A stretch of DNA of 64,000 nucleotides from JBFAPK01 sp040676675 (GTDB lineage Bacteria; Actinomycetota; Actinomycetes; Mycobacteriales; Micromonosporaceae): the NCBI RefSeq assembly GCF_040676675.1, contig NZ_JBFAPK010000037.1, positions 1 through 64,000 of the forward strand. Direction: 5' to 3'. Position 1 is the first letter of the stretch. Each line of letters starts with the position of its first letter. Position numbers and translations under genes: made by a program. This document shows positions 33,968 to 42,110 of this stretch, piece after piece. The notes under the pieces are model-generated. The model did no database searches. It worked only from the letters and a program-made list of their open reading frames with translations, and had not been told where the DNA came from.

Positions 33968-34285
33968 ATGAGCGACCCGGACGTGACACCCGCGCCCTCC
34001 GGCGGTACGGTGCCGTCGACCGGCGCCGGCACGTCGTCGTCAGCGGCCGGCGGGGGATCTTCCCCGGCGGCCGGCGGCCCGATCTCGGGCGAGGCCACCG
34101 ACCGCAGCCCGTGGAACTGGCTGCTGTTCCTGCCGATCGTGGTACCGCTGGTGCCCGCGCTGTTCAACATGGACTCGCCGCGACTGTTCGGCTTCCCGAC
34201 CTTCTACTGGCTGCAGCTGGCCTTCATCGTGCTCGGTGTGACCACCACCAGCGTGGTCTACCGGATGACCAGGAATCGGCGGTGA
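33968..34285 (+). CDS. DUF3311 membrane protein
   Basis: A 105-residue protein: Ser/Gly/Pro-rich cytosolic N-terminus (1-43) and two transmembrane helices (LLFLPIVVPLVPALFNM and FYWLQLAFIVLGVTTTSVVY). DUF3311 genes stand directly before solute:sodium symporter genes, as here with a 7-bp gap. It probably acts as a small accessory subunit of the permease, similar to YhdT with PanF. Confidence 0.88.
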   Translation: MSDPDVTPAPSGGTVPSTGAGTSSSAAGGGSSPAAGGPISGEATDRSPWNWLLFLPIVVPLVPALFNMDSPRLFGFPTFYWLQLAFIVLGVTTTSVVYRMTRNRR

Positions 34286-34292
34286 GGCCACG

Positions 34293-35957
34293 ATGTGGCG
34301 CGACCATCTGACCGAAATCATCGTCTTCACCGTGCTCTTCCTGCTGGTGAGCGCGATGGGGTTCGTGGCGGCGCGGTGGCGCGCCCCCAAGGACATGGCC
34401 CACCTCGACGAGTGGGGGCTGGGCGGGCGCAGCTTCGGCGGCTGGATCACCTGGTTCCTCGTCGGCGGTGACCTCTACACGGCGTACACGTTCGTGGCGG
34501 TGCCGGCGCTGATCTTCGCGTCCGGGGCGGCGGGCTTCTTCGCCGTGCCGTACACGATCATCGTCTATCCGCTGGTCTTCCTGGTGCTGGTCCGGCTCTG
34601 GTCGGTGTCGCACCGGCACGGCTTCGTCACCCCGGCGGACTTCGTGCGTACCCGGTTCGGCTCGCCGACGTTGGCGTTGATCATCGCGATCACCGGCATC
34701 GCCGCGACGATGCCGTACATCGCGTTGCAACTCGTCGGCATCGAGTCGGTGCTCAAGACGATGGGGGTGACCGGGGAGAGCACCATCGCCCGGCACCTGC
34801 CGATCATCATCGCGTTCGCGATCCTCGCCGCGTACACGTACCAGTCCGGGCTGCGGGCGCCGGCGCTGATCGCGTTCGTCAAGGACACGCTGATCTACGT
34901 CGTGATCCTGGTGGCGGTGATCTACCTGCCGTACAAGCTGGGCGGCTGGGGCAAGATCTTCGACGCGGCGGACGCGAAGTTCACGGCGTCACCGGCGCCC
35001 AGCGACGGCGTGCTGTTGAACGCGAACAACCAGCTCCAGTACGTGACCCTGGCGCTCGGCTCGGCGCTCGCGCTCTTCCTGTACCCGCACAGCCTGACCG
35101 GCGTGCTGGCCAGCCGCAGCCGTGGCGTGATCAAGCGCAACATGTCGGCGCTGCCGGCGTACAGCCTGCTGCTCGGGCTCATCGCGCTGCTCGGGTACAT
35201 GGCGATCGCGGCCGAGGTGACGCCGCTGGACGGTACGAAGCCGGGTACGACCGACAACAACACGGTCGTGCCGCTGCTCTTCGACCACACGTTCCCGAGC
35301 TGGTTCACCGGCATCGCGTTCGCCGCCATCGGCATCGGCGCGCTCGTGCCGGCGGCCATCATGTCGATCGCCGCGGCGAACCTGTTCACCCGCAACATCT
35401 ACAAGGAGTACCTGCACAAGGACGCCTCGGCGGCCGAGGAGGCGAACGTCTCCAAGATCGCATCGCTGGTGGTGAAGGTCGGCGCGGTCGCCTGCATCGT
35501 CTTCCTCGACCCGCAGTTCTCGATCGACCTCCAGCTCATCGGCGGCGTGATCATCCTGCAGACGCTGCCGGCGGTGGCGCTGGGCCTCTACACCCGCTGG
35601 TTCCACCGGGGCGCGCTGATCGCCGGCTGGGCGGCCGGCATGGGGCTGGGCATGTGGATGCTGTACCAGATCCCGAACCCGGCCACGAAGCGCGCGCACT
35701 TCGGCAGTTCGGCGTTCCCGCTGGAGAAGTTCGGCTTCGACACCCCGAAGACGATCTACGTCGGACTGGTCGCCGTGCTGGTCAACCTGGTCGTCGCGGC
35801 GCTCGTGACGCTCGCGCTGCGGGCGGGCCGGGTGCCCGACGGCGCGGACGGTACGACCCGGGACGACTACTTCGCCGACGAGGGTGACCCCAAACTGGTA
35901 CCGGCCCCGCGCCGGGCCGACGACGAGGTCGACGTCGAACCCGCCCCCCAGGTCTGA
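34293..35957 (+). CDS. mctP: Sodium:solute symporter, monocarboxylate permease MctP type
   Basis: A 554-residue solute:sodium symporter with about 13 helices. Typical segments: EWGLGGRSFGGWITWFLVGGDLYTAYTFVAVPALIF, FVRTRFGSPTLALII, LALGSALALFLYPHSLTGVLASRS, and AAIMSIAAANLFTRNIYKEYL, the hallmark of the SSS core. MctP proteins take up lactate, pyruvate, propionate and alanine. It forms a two-gene unit with DUF3311. The C-terminal 45 residues are acidic and cytosolic. Confidence 0.9.
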   Translation: MWRDHLTEIIVFTVLFLLVSAMGFVAARWRAPKDMAHLDEWGLGGRSFGGWITWFLVGGDLYTAYTFVAVPALIFASGAAGFFAVPYTIIVYPLVFLVLVRLWSVSHRHGFVTPADFVRTRFGSPTLALIIAITGIAATMPYIALQLVGIESVLKTMGVTGESTIARHLPIIIAFAILAAYTYQSGLRAPALIAFVKDTLIYVVILVAVIYLPYKLGGWGKIFDAADAKFTASPAPSDGVLLNANNQLQYVTLALGSALALFLYPHSLTGVLASRSRGVIKRNMSALPAYSLLLGLIALLGYMAIAAEVTPLDGTKPGTTDNNTVVPLLFDHTFPSWFTGIAFAAIGIGALVPAAIMSIAAANLFTRNIYKEYLHKDASAAEEANVSKIASLVVKVGAVACIVFLDPQFSIDLQLIGGVIILQTLPAVALGLYTRWFHRGALIAGWAAGMGLGMWMLYQIPNPATKRAHFGSSAFPLEKFGFDTPKTIYVGLVAVLVNLVVAALVTLALRAGRVPDGADGTTRDDYFADEGDPKLVPAPRRADDEVDVEPAPQV

Positions 35958-36010
35958 CGCCCCGCCCCGTCGATCACCCCGCCCCGTCGCCCCGCCGCCC
36001 CGCCCCGCCC

Positions 36011-36074
36011 CGTCGATCTAGGGCAAATCCTCATTAGTTGATCTCTGATCACGACGATTTGCCCTAGATCGACG
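36011..36074. repeat. Full interspersed palindromic repeat (CGTCGATCTAGGGCAAATC family)
   Basis: Perfect 19-bp inverted arms flank a 26-bp centre. The element overlaps the 3' end of the MarR gene and supplies its last 17-18 codons and TAG stop. It also lies after mctP, so it may act as a bidirectional terminator. Confidence 0.92.
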
Positions 36075-36575
36075 GGCGTGGGCGACCACGTCCTCGTTGA
36101 GCCGCTCCAGCATCCGGGCGAGGACGCGCCGCTCCTCGTCCGGCCAGTCGGCGAGGATGCCGTCGTAGAGGCGGGCGCGGGCGGCGCGTACCGCGTTCAT
36201 CCGGTTCAGCCCGGCCTCGGTGGGGGCCACGACCGTGCCCCGGCCGTCGCGCGGGTCCGGCTCGCGGACGATCAGCCCGTCCCGTTGCATCGCGGAGACC
36301 TGCCGGGTCACGGTCGAGCCGTCCAGCACGAGGTACGCCGCCAGCGCCGAGACGTTCTGCGGGCCGGCCGCGTCGAGGTGCCGCAGGATCGCGTACGCGG
36401 CGCGGTCGAGCACCCGGTGTTCGGCGGACGGATCGCTGCGCCGGGTCGCCTCGCCCAGCCGCATCAGCATCGCCACCTCGGTTTCGATCCGCCCGAGCAG
36501 GTCGGCCCGCTCCTCGTCGGCCTGCCCGTCGGTGGCGGGTCGTGCGGTTCGCTCCGGTTCGTCGTACGCGGACAT
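36018..36575 (-). CDS. MarR-family transcriptional regulator with repeat-encoded tail
   Basis: A 185-residue MarR protein; NVSALAAYLVLDGSTVTRQVSAMQRDGLIVREPDPRDGRGTVV (about 74-116) is the winged helix. The family fold ends near LERLNEDVVAHA; the remaining RRSRANRRDQRSTNEDLP is encoded by the interspersed repeat at 36011-36074, which also provides the stop codon. It is divergent from an MFS exporter, and two near-identical palindromes in the 55-bp gap are probable operators, one of them directly against its own start codon. Confidence 0.92.
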   Translation of the reverse strand: MSAYDEPERTARPATDGQADEERADLLGRIETEVAMLMRLGEATRRSDPSAEHRVLDRAAYAILRHLDAAGPQNVSALAAYLVLDGSTVTRQVSAMQRDGLIVREPDPRDGRGTVVAPTEAGLNRMNAVRAARARLYDGILADWPDEERRVLARMLERLNEDVVAHARRSRANRRDQRSTNEDLP

Positions 36576-36577
36576 AG

Positions 36578-36613
36578 CTGTATGATACAGGGAGAATTAT
36601 CTGTAAGATACAG
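36578..36613. promoter_or_regulatory. Twin MarR operators between marR and MFS genes
   Basis: CTGTATGATACAG (36578-36590) and CTGTAAGATACAG (36601-36613) are palindromes differing at one position, with centres 23 bp apart, about two helical turns. Site 1 covers the marR ribosome site; site 2 precedes the GGAGGT of the exporter. Confidence 0.8.
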
Positions 36614-36630
36614 CTACTTGGAGGTGTCGA

Positions 36631-37863
36631 GTGGATCGGAGCGCCGAACCGAACCGCGGCCCCATCTACGTCACCACGCTCGTCGCGTTCCTGGCCATCG
36701 CCGGGATCGCCATCGTCGACCCGATCCTGCCCGTCATCGGCGAGGCGATCGGGGTCACCGCCTGGCAGGTCGAACTGCTCTTCACCGCGTACATCGCGGT
36801 CATGGCCGTGGGCATGATCCCGGCGACCCTGGCCAGCGGCCGGTTCGGCTTCAAACCGGTGCTCGTCACCGGCGTCGCCGTGGTCGGCCTGGCCGCCATC
36901 CTCGCGTCCTTCAGCGGCAACATCGTGCAGCTCTCGGTGCTGCGCGGCGTCTGGGGCCTCGGCAACGCGATGTTCTTCGCCACCGCGATGGTGGTGCTCG
37001 TCGCCCTGGCCCGCAACCGCGAGTGGGTGGTCGGCCTCTTCGAGACCGCGCTCGGCCTCGGCTTCGCCGTCGGACCGCTGCTCGGCGGCCTGCTCGGCAA
37101 GGTCAGCTGGCGGCTGCCCTTCTTCGTCTGCGGCATCTTCATGGTGCTGGCCCTGGCCGTGGCCGGCCGCCGGCTGCGCGAGCCCGCCAACCGGCAGCCA
37201 CCCGTCAAGCTCGGCGCCATCTTCGCCGTCTACCGCCGCCCCGCCTTCCGGATCCTCTGCGCGGTGACCGCGGCGTACAACTTCGTCTTCTTCGTGATCC
37301 TCGGCTACACGCCGCTCTTCCTGCGCCTGGACGTCGTACCGCTCGGCTTCGCCTTCACCGGCTGGGGGATCGGGCTGGCCGTCGGCATCCTCGGCGTCGG
37401 GCACCGGCTCGCCCACCGCATCGGCGCGGTACAGAGCGTCGGGCTGGCCATCGGCGGGCTGCTGGTCTGCCTGCTGCTGCTCGCCACCTCGGCCGGTACC
37501 GCCGAGTCGATCACCGTGCTGGTGGTCGCCGGGCTCTTCATGGGGCTGGTCAACGCCAACCTCACCGACCTGGCGCTCGGCCTGGGCAGCTCCGACCGGC
37601 GGATCGCCACCGGCGCGTTCAACCTGGTCCGCTGGGGTGCCGCCGCGCCCGCGCCGATCATCTCGGGCAAGCTCGCCGAGCACTCGCTCGCCCTGCCGTT
37701 CTGGGTCGGCGCCGCCGTGCTCGCCGCCGGCATCCTGGTCTACCTGGCGTTCGCGCACGTCATGGCCGCCGGCTACGGCGAGCGGGTGCTCTGGTCGCGC
37801 TGGAACCGGGCCGCGCGGGCCGTCGAGCGTACGCCGGAGGAGGCGACCGGCGAGGCGATGTGA
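36631..37863 (+). CDS. MFS efflux transporter
   Basis: A 410-residue twelve-helix transporter: first helix IYVTTLVAFLAIAGIAIVDPILPVIGEAIG, motif A replaced by ASGRFGFKPVLVTGV, and the antiporter-type GLGFAVGPLLGGLLG in helix 5, which marks drug:proton antiporters. GGAGGT precedes the GTG start. It is divergent from the MarR gene and probably induced when a toxic ligand releases that repressor. Confidence 0.9.
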   Translation: MDRSAEPNRGPIYVTTLVAFLAIAGIAIVDPILPVIGEAIGVTAWQVELLFTAYIAVMAVGMIPATLASGRFGFKPVLVTGVAVVGLAAILASFSGNIVQLSVLRGVWGLGNAMFFATAMVVLVALARNREWVVGLFETALGLGFAVGPLLGGLLGKVSWRLPFFVCGIFMVLALAVAGRRLREPANRQPPVKLGAIFAVYRRPAFRILCAVTAAYNFVFFVILGYTPLFLRLDVVPLGFAFTGWGIGLAVGILGVGHRLAHRIGAVQSVGLAIGGLLVCLLLLATSAGTAESITVLVVAGLFMGLVNANLTDLALGLGSSDRRIATGAFNLVRWGAAAPAPIISGKLAEHSLALPFWVGAAVLAAGILVYLAFAHVMAAGYGERVLWSRWNRAARAVERTPEEATGEAM

Positions 37864-37874
37864 GCTTCTCGGGC

Positions 37875-38636
37875 TCACGCGTACGCCCGCAGCAGGAGCA
37901 GCGCGCCGATCGCCGCGCCGAAGACGACGATCACGACCTTGAGTACGCCCGGCGCCAGCCGCCGGACCAGCCGCGCGCCGACGTACCCGCCGAGGATCGT
38001 CGCCGGGGCGAGCACCCCGACCGCGGCCCAGTTCACCGGGCCGACCGCACCGTACACGCTGATCGTGGTGAGCCCGACCAGCGCCGAGAGGACATTCTTG
38101 ATCGCGCTGACCCGGGCCAGCGTCGCGTCCAGCACCAGCGCCAACCCGGCCACCAGCAGCACCCCGAGGGCGGCGCCGAAGTACCCTCCGTACACCGAGC
38201 CGAGCGCGACCATCGCCTGGAGGGTGACCGCCCGTCGGCGCGGGCCCAGCTCGCTCGGGTGGCCGACCAGGCGGCGAAGCTGGTCCTGGAAGGCGAGCAC
38301 CGCCGTCGCGCCGAGCACCAGGAACGGCACCACCGCCTCGAACGCGCGGGCCGGGGTGGCGAGCAGCAGCCCGCAGCCGGCGGCGGTACCGAGCACCGTC
38401 GCCGGTACGAGCCGGAGCAGTTGACGGGTGGCGGGCAGGTCGTGGCGGCTGCCGAGGACGCTGGCCACATATCCGGGACAGACCGCGACGGAGTTGCTGA
38501 CGTTGGCCGGTACGGGTGCCAGGCCGATCGCGATCAGGGCCGGGAAACTGATCAGCGAGCCGCCGCCGGCCACCGCGTTCATGGTGCCCGCGGCGAGCCC
38601 GGCGACGAGTAACAGGCCAGCCTCGGGGAGATCCAC
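37875..38636 (-). CDS. TauE/SafE (TSUP) family membrane transporter
   Basis: A 253-residue permease with about eight helices and the two family signatures: LLLVAGLAAGTMNAVAGGGSLISFPAL at the start and a related GGYFGAALGVLLVAGLAL in the middle. The family moves sulfite, sulfoacetate or similar anions. GTG 38636 (VDLPEAGLLL) fits relatives better than the GTG at 38657. Its start lies close to a cluster of interspersed repeats. Confidence 0.88.
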   Translation of the reverse strand: MDLPEAGLLLVAGLAAGTMNAVAGGGSLISFPALIAIGLAPVPANVSNSVAVCPGYVASVLGSRHDLPATRQLLRLVPATVLGTAAGCGLLLATPARAFEAVVPFLVLGATAVLAFQDQLRRLVGHPSELGPRRRAVTLQAMVALGSVYGGYFGAALGVLLVAGLALVLDATLARVSAIKNVLSALVGLTTISVYGAVGPVNWAAVGVLAPATILGGYVGARLVRRLAPGVLKVVIVVFGAAIGALLLLRAYA

Positions 38637-38659
38637 GCCTGCCGAGGCTAGCCCCACCC

Positions 38660-38756
38660 CGTCGATCTAGGGCAAATCCCCGTACGACCCGCCGTCGATC
38701 TAGGGCAAATCCCCGTGAGTTGATCTCCAATCACCACGATTTGCCCTAGATCGACG
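38660..38756. repeat. One half and one full copy of the CGTCGATCTAGGGCAAATC repeat
   Basis: A direct half copy (38660-38678) is followed by a full palindrome (38693-38711 with 38738-38756). Directly after comes a 10-bp tandem GGGGCTGGGC repeated three times. The block separates the TauE gene from rnpB. Confidence 0.92.
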
Positions 38757-38840
38757 GGGCTGGGCGGGGCTGGGCGGGGCTGGGCGGGGCACGGTGGGGA
38801 GGAGCGGACGGTGGCAAGACCGGCCGGTACCATTGATCAC

Positions 38841-39296
38841 GCGACGGACGAGTCGACCGGGCGGTCGCGTCGGTGAGCCGCAGGCTCGCCGCCGAGGAAC
38901 GTCCGGACTCCACAGGGCAGGGTGGTTGTTAACGGCAACCCGGGGCGACCCGCGGGACAGTGCCACAGAAAACAGACCGCCGGGACGTTTCCTCCCGCCG
39001 AGAGGCAGGTAGGACACGGACCCGGTAAGGGTGAAACGGCGGGGTAAGAGCCCACCAGCATCCCGGGTGACCGGGATGGCTCGGTAAACCCCACCCGGAG
39101 CAAGGCCAAGAAGGGGCCCGGCGTCGACAGACACCGGCCCTGCGCAGGCGCTAGAGGGCGGCCCGTCCGATGCCTGCGGGTAGGCCGCTGGAGCCTGCCG
39201 GCGACGGCAGGCCGAGATGGATGGCCGCCGCCGGCGCCACCGGCAACGGTGCGCGCCGGGCACAGAATCCGGCGTACAGGTCGACTCGTCCGTCGC
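38841..39296 (+). ncRNA. rnpB: RNase P RNA, bacterial class A
   Basis: The catalytic RNA of RNase P, which matures tRNA 5' ends. The ends form a perfect 18-bp P1 helix (38841-38858 with 39279-39296). Conserved region I reads GAGGAACGTCCGGACTCC near 38894, and region V ACAGAATCCGGCGTACAGG near 39262. Internal GAAACGGCGGGGTAAGAGCCCACCAGC and the GGTAAACCCC segment match the actinobacterial consensus. No reading frame within it is meaningful. Confidence 0.95.
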
Positions 39297-39442
39297 CCTC
39301 CAGGTCACGGTCCTGATCGAGGCCGTGACCTGCTCTCTTGCCTGGTACCGTTCGTTGACCACCACGACGGCGGCCAGCCTCGCCGGCTTCCGCACCGACC
39401 CAACGCTGTTACCTACATGGGTACCCCTGGCACACTCCTCGC

Positions 39443-39919
39443 ATGGCGGTCTTTAAATGTGTCTCTTGCGGTACCGCGTTGACATCTGATCTGACTTTTT
39501 CGCCTGGAGAGTTGGTCCGTGAACGTGTCGAACGTGGTCCGGGGCCGTCGACAGTGGCTCGTGGATCGTTTGGCATCGACCCTGAACCGTTCGGCGCCCC
39601 GTTCGTGCCAGCGGAGGACCAGGATGATCCGCCAGCTGCCATTCCAGGGGTGCTCATGGACGTTGATGGCGTCAGCGTCGTGTCTGCCGGCCCCCGCAAC
39701 ACGATCGTGATCCATCCGGACGACGCGCCCTCGCTCCAGGTGCATCCGGACAGCTCTCGGCTCGGCGGGTGCTGTGGCCCTTTCGGTGACAACGGCCCAA
39801 ATCGGGTCTGCGCCTGCGGTGCCGAGGTGGCAACGCTGATGGCGGACTGCTACGGCCCTCACGAGCTGCACCTCGATCCAGACCGAGTGTTCTCAGACGA
39901 CGTGGTCCGACCGTCGTAA
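39443..39919 (+). CDS. Hypothetical protein with N-terminal CxxC, atypical composition
   Basis: A 158-residue soluble protein opening MAVFKCVSCGTALTSDLTF (a half zinc knuckle). Later come LGGCCGPFGDNGPNRVCACGAEVATLMADCYGPHEL, with five more cysteines likely to complete a metal site, and an acidic end. Codon third positions are far less GC-rich than in neighbours (for example GTC TTT AAA TGT), pointing to a transferred gene next to rnpB. Family known from scattered hypothetical proteins only; function unknown. Confidence 0.7.
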   Translation: MAVFKCVSCGTALTSDLTFSPGELVRERVERGPGPSTVARGSFGIDPEPFGAPFVPAEDQDDPPAAIPGVLMDVDGVSVVSAGPRNTIVIHPDDAPSLQVHPDSSRLGGCCGPFGDNGPNRVCACGAEVATLMADCYGPHELHLDPDRVFSDDVVRPS

Positions 39920-39982
39920 GGGTGCCATCAGACAGGAGCCCCGGAGTGGCGCGAGCGCGGTTCCCCCGCGGGTGTCGGTGGT

Positions 39983-40573
39983 TCACCCTCCCGGCGCCGG
40001 GGGCGGCCGGGCCTGACGGGCTACCAGCTCCAGTACGGCGATGACTGTGCCGGCTCCGACGATCTCGCCTCGCGTGATGAGGTCGCGTGCCTCGGCCAGC
40101 GGTATCCATGCCACCTGCTCGGCCTCGTTCACGTCCACGGGCGCTCCGGTGTAGTCCGCCCGTCGGGCCAGGAACAACAGGTGCTCGGCGTCCGCGGTGC
40201 CCACCCAGGGCTGGAACGACAACAGCGGCTCGACCTCGTACGGCCGCCAGCCGGTCTCCTCCTCGACCTCGCGTACCGCGCAGACCTCCGGCTTCTCGTC
40301 GCCGTCGAGATAGCCGCCCGGTAGCTCCCAGCCCCAGCGGTCGAACACGAAGCGGTGGCGTCGCATCAGCAGCAGGCGCTGCCGGTCGTCCAGTACCGCG
40401 ACCATGGCGGCGCGGGGTGCGCGGATCACGTACTGCTCGAATCGGATGCCGTCCGGCAACTCGACGTCGGCGATGCTCAGCCGTGCCCGTCGCGTGTCGT
40501 CGACGACCCGCTCGCCGTGGATCGTCCACCGGTCAGCTCCTCCGCCATCCCGCCAGTATCGACCCGCCGGCAC
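39983..40573 (-). CDS. Nudix hydrolase
   Basis: A 196-residue Nudix enzyme. The box reads GYLDGDEKPEVCAVREVEEETGW (about 106-128), cut here as GYLDGDEKPEVCAV and REVEEETGW, fitting Gx5Ex7REUxEExGU. The preceding RRHRFVFDRWGWELPGG is like ADP-ribose pyrophosphatases. It would cleave a nucleoside diphosphate linked to another moiety. The GTG start at 40573 faces the ArsR/SRPBCC promoter. Confidence 0.9.
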   Translation of the reverse strand: MPAGRYWRDGGGADRWTIHGERVVDDTRRARLSIADVELPDGIRFEQYVIRAPRAAMVAVLDDRQRLLLMRRHRFVFDRWGWELPGGYLDGDEKPEVCAVREVEEETGWRPYEVEPLLSFQPWVGTADAEHLLFLARRADYTGAPVDVNEAEQVAWIPLAEARDLITRGEIVGAGTVIAVLELVARQARPPPAPGG

Positions 40574-40640
40574 GACGGGTCATGCGAGGCCGGCTCGGCC
40601 CAGAGGTCTGGGGTGCCGGGCGCCCAGGTAATACCCGTCA

Positions 40641-40701
40641 TGCAACCGTTGGTTGCACTTCCTGGTGGGGTCGGCTAGCGTGGTGCGCAACCAAAGGTTG
40701 C
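40641..40701. promoter_or_regulatory. Twin operators of the ArsR/SRPBCC operon
   Basis: TGCAACC-GTT-GGTTGCA (40641-40657) and GCAACC-AAA-GGTTGC (40687-40701) are matching palindromes, 45 bp centre to centre. They precede the first SRPBCC gene and are the probable binding sites of the ArsR protein encoded at 41185. Confidence 0.8.
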
Positions 40702-40717
40702 AGGAAAGTGGGGGAGC

Positions 40718-41179
40718 ATGGAGTACGGAACGATCGAACGGGAGATCCACATCGACGCCTCGCCCGAGGTCGTCTTCGACGTGGTGAGCAGCCCCGAACA
40801 CCTGCGCGAGTGGTGGGTGGACGAGGCGGAGTTCCGGGCCGTGCCCGGGGGAGCGGGGCGGATCGGCTTCGGGGACCGTTCGCAGGGCGTGAACTGGGTG
40901 CGGTTCGAGGTGGTCGACGCCGTACCGCCGCACCTCTTCTCCTTCCGGTGGACCCACGAGGAGGGGGAGTCGGCCGCCCAGGGGAACTCGAACCTGGTCG
41001 TCTTCGAACTCGAGCCCGCCGGGAGCGGGACGCTGCTGCGGATGACCGAGACCGGCTTCCGCGAGCGTGGCTGGGACGAGGCGAAGGTCGCCGCGAAGTA
41101 CGCCGAACACGGCAGCGGCTGGGACTTCTTCCTGCCGAGGCTGTCGGCGTACGCCCGGAAGATCGGAGCGGGCGCATAA
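40718..41179 (+). CDS. SRPBCC (AHSA1-type) domain protein 1
   Basis: A 153-residue START/Bet v1-fold protein: REIHIDASPEVVFDVVSSPEHLREWWVDEAEF at the start and TLLRMTETGF near the end are typical of AHSA1-like proteins. They bind hydrophobic ligands or act as stress-related cofactors. GGGGGAGC precedes the ATG. It leads an operon with ArsR and a second SRPBCC gene, a frequent actinobacterial set. Confidence 0.9.
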   Translation: MEYGTIEREIHIDASPEVVFDVVSSPEHLREWWVDEAEFRAVPGGAGRIGFGDRSQGVNWVRFEVVDAVPPHLFSFRWTHEEGESAAQGNSNLVVFELEPAGSGTLLRMTETGFRERGWDEAKVAAKYAEHGSGWDFFLPRLSAYARKIGAGA

Positions 41180-41184
41180 GCGCG

Positions 41185-41538
41185 ATGGTGGACGACGACC
41201 TGTGGTCCGCCGTCGGTGACCCGACCCGACGCCGGATGCTCGACCTGCTGCTGCGCGACGGCAGCGGGACGGCGACCAGCCTGAGCGAGCACCTGCCGGT
41301 GACCCGTCAGGCGGTGGCGAAGCATCTCGCCGTCCTCGACCGGGTCGGCCTGGTGCACGCCAGCACGGCCGGCCGGGAGAAGCAGTTCCGCGTCGACGAG
41401 GCGCAACTCGCCCGCGCCGTCGCGCAACTCGCCGAGGTCGGCGCCGCCTGGGACTCCCGTCTCCAGCGCATCAAGCGCATCGCCGAGACGATCCAGCGCG
41501 AGCGGGACACCCACGGCGCGACCGAGAAGAAGCAGTAG
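41185..41538 (+). CDS. ArsR-family transcriptional regulator
   Basis: A 117-residue winged-helix repressor: DLWSAVGDPTRRRMLDLLLRDGSGTATSLSEHLPVTRQAVAKHLAVLDRVGLV is the DNA-binding core. It has no cysteine metal site, so it is not a metal sensor of the ArsR/SmtB kind. It starts 5 bp after the SRPBCC gene and probably controls the operon through the twin palindromes at 40641-40701. Its last seven codons and stop (GATEKKQ) are part of a three-fold tandem duplication. Confidence 0.92.
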   Translation: MVDDDLWSAVGDPTRRRMLDLLLRDGSGTATSLSEHLPVTRQAVAKHLAVLDRVGLVHASTAGREKQFRVDEAQLARAVAQLAEVGAAWDSRLQRIKRIAETIQRERDTHGATEKKQ

Positions 41539-41593
41539 AGCGGCGCGACCGAGAAGAAGCAGTAGAGCGGCGCGGCCGAGAAGAAGCAGTAGG
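41515..41593 (+). repeat. Tandem duplication, 3 x 27 bp, across the arsR stop codon
   Basis: The 27-bp unit covering the last codons and TAG of arsR is repeated three times, the third copy with a single change. Only the first stop is used; copies 2 and 3 lie in the spacer before the second SRPBCC gene. Confidence 0.92.
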
Positions 41594-41607
41594 GAAGGAA
41601 CACGGAT

Positions 41608-42051
41608 ATGGCAGACATCCTGCACCGCATCGGCGTCGAGCATTCCTCGCCGAAGCAGGTGTACGACGCGCTCACCACCCTGGAGGGACTGTCCGGCTGG
41701 TGGGCCGAGAAGACGTCGGGGAACACCGACGTCGGCGGTGTGATCGAGTTTCGGTTCGGGCCCGGCGGCTTCGACATGAAGGTCCTCGAACTCGACCCGG
41801 GCCGGCTCGTCCGGTGGGAGGTCGTGGACGGACCGCCGGAGTGGATCGGCACCACCGTGCGGTGGGACCTGCACCAGGAGGACGATTTCACGATCGTGCT
41901 GTTCAAGCACGAGGGCTGGCGTGAGCCGGTCGAGTTCATGTACCACTGCAGCACCAAGTGGGGCACCTTCCTGATGAGCCTCAAGCAGCTCATCGAGACC
42001 GGCCAGGGCGCTCCGGACCCGCGCGACGTGCGGATCAGCAACTGGCACTGA
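41608..42051 (+). CDS. SRPBCC (AHSA1-type) domain protein 2
   Basis: A 147-residue START-fold protein: HRIGVEHSSPKQVYDALTTLEGLSGWWAEKTSGNTDVGG and FKHEGWREPVEFMYHCSTKWGTFLMSLKQLIETG are characteristic. AGGGAAGGAA precedes the ATG. It ends the SRPBCC-ArsR-SRPBCC operon; a strong hairpin follows at 42075. Confidence 0.9.
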   Translation: MADILHRIGVEHSSPKQVYDALTTLEGLSGWWAEKTSGNTDVGGVIEFRFGPGGFDMKVLELDPGRLVRWEVVDGPPEWIGTTVRWDLHQEDDFTIVLFKHEGWREPVEFMYHCSTKWGTFLMSLKQLIETGQGAPDPRDVRISNWH

Positions 42052-42074
42052 CCCGCCGCGTCCCTGACCAGGAT

Positions 42075-42110
42075 GAGAGCCCTCGGCGGTTGCCGACGTC
42101 GAGGGCTCTC
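42075..42110 (+). terminator. Strong hairpin terminator after the SRPBCC operon
   Basis: GAGAGCCCTCG and CGAGGGCTCTC are perfect 11-bp arms around a 14-nt loop, 24 bp after the stop codon. Confidence 0.7.

Noticed and set aside
38837..39395. Short open frames within rnpB
   Set aside because: The RNA consensus and P1 helix explain this DNA; the frames are incidental.
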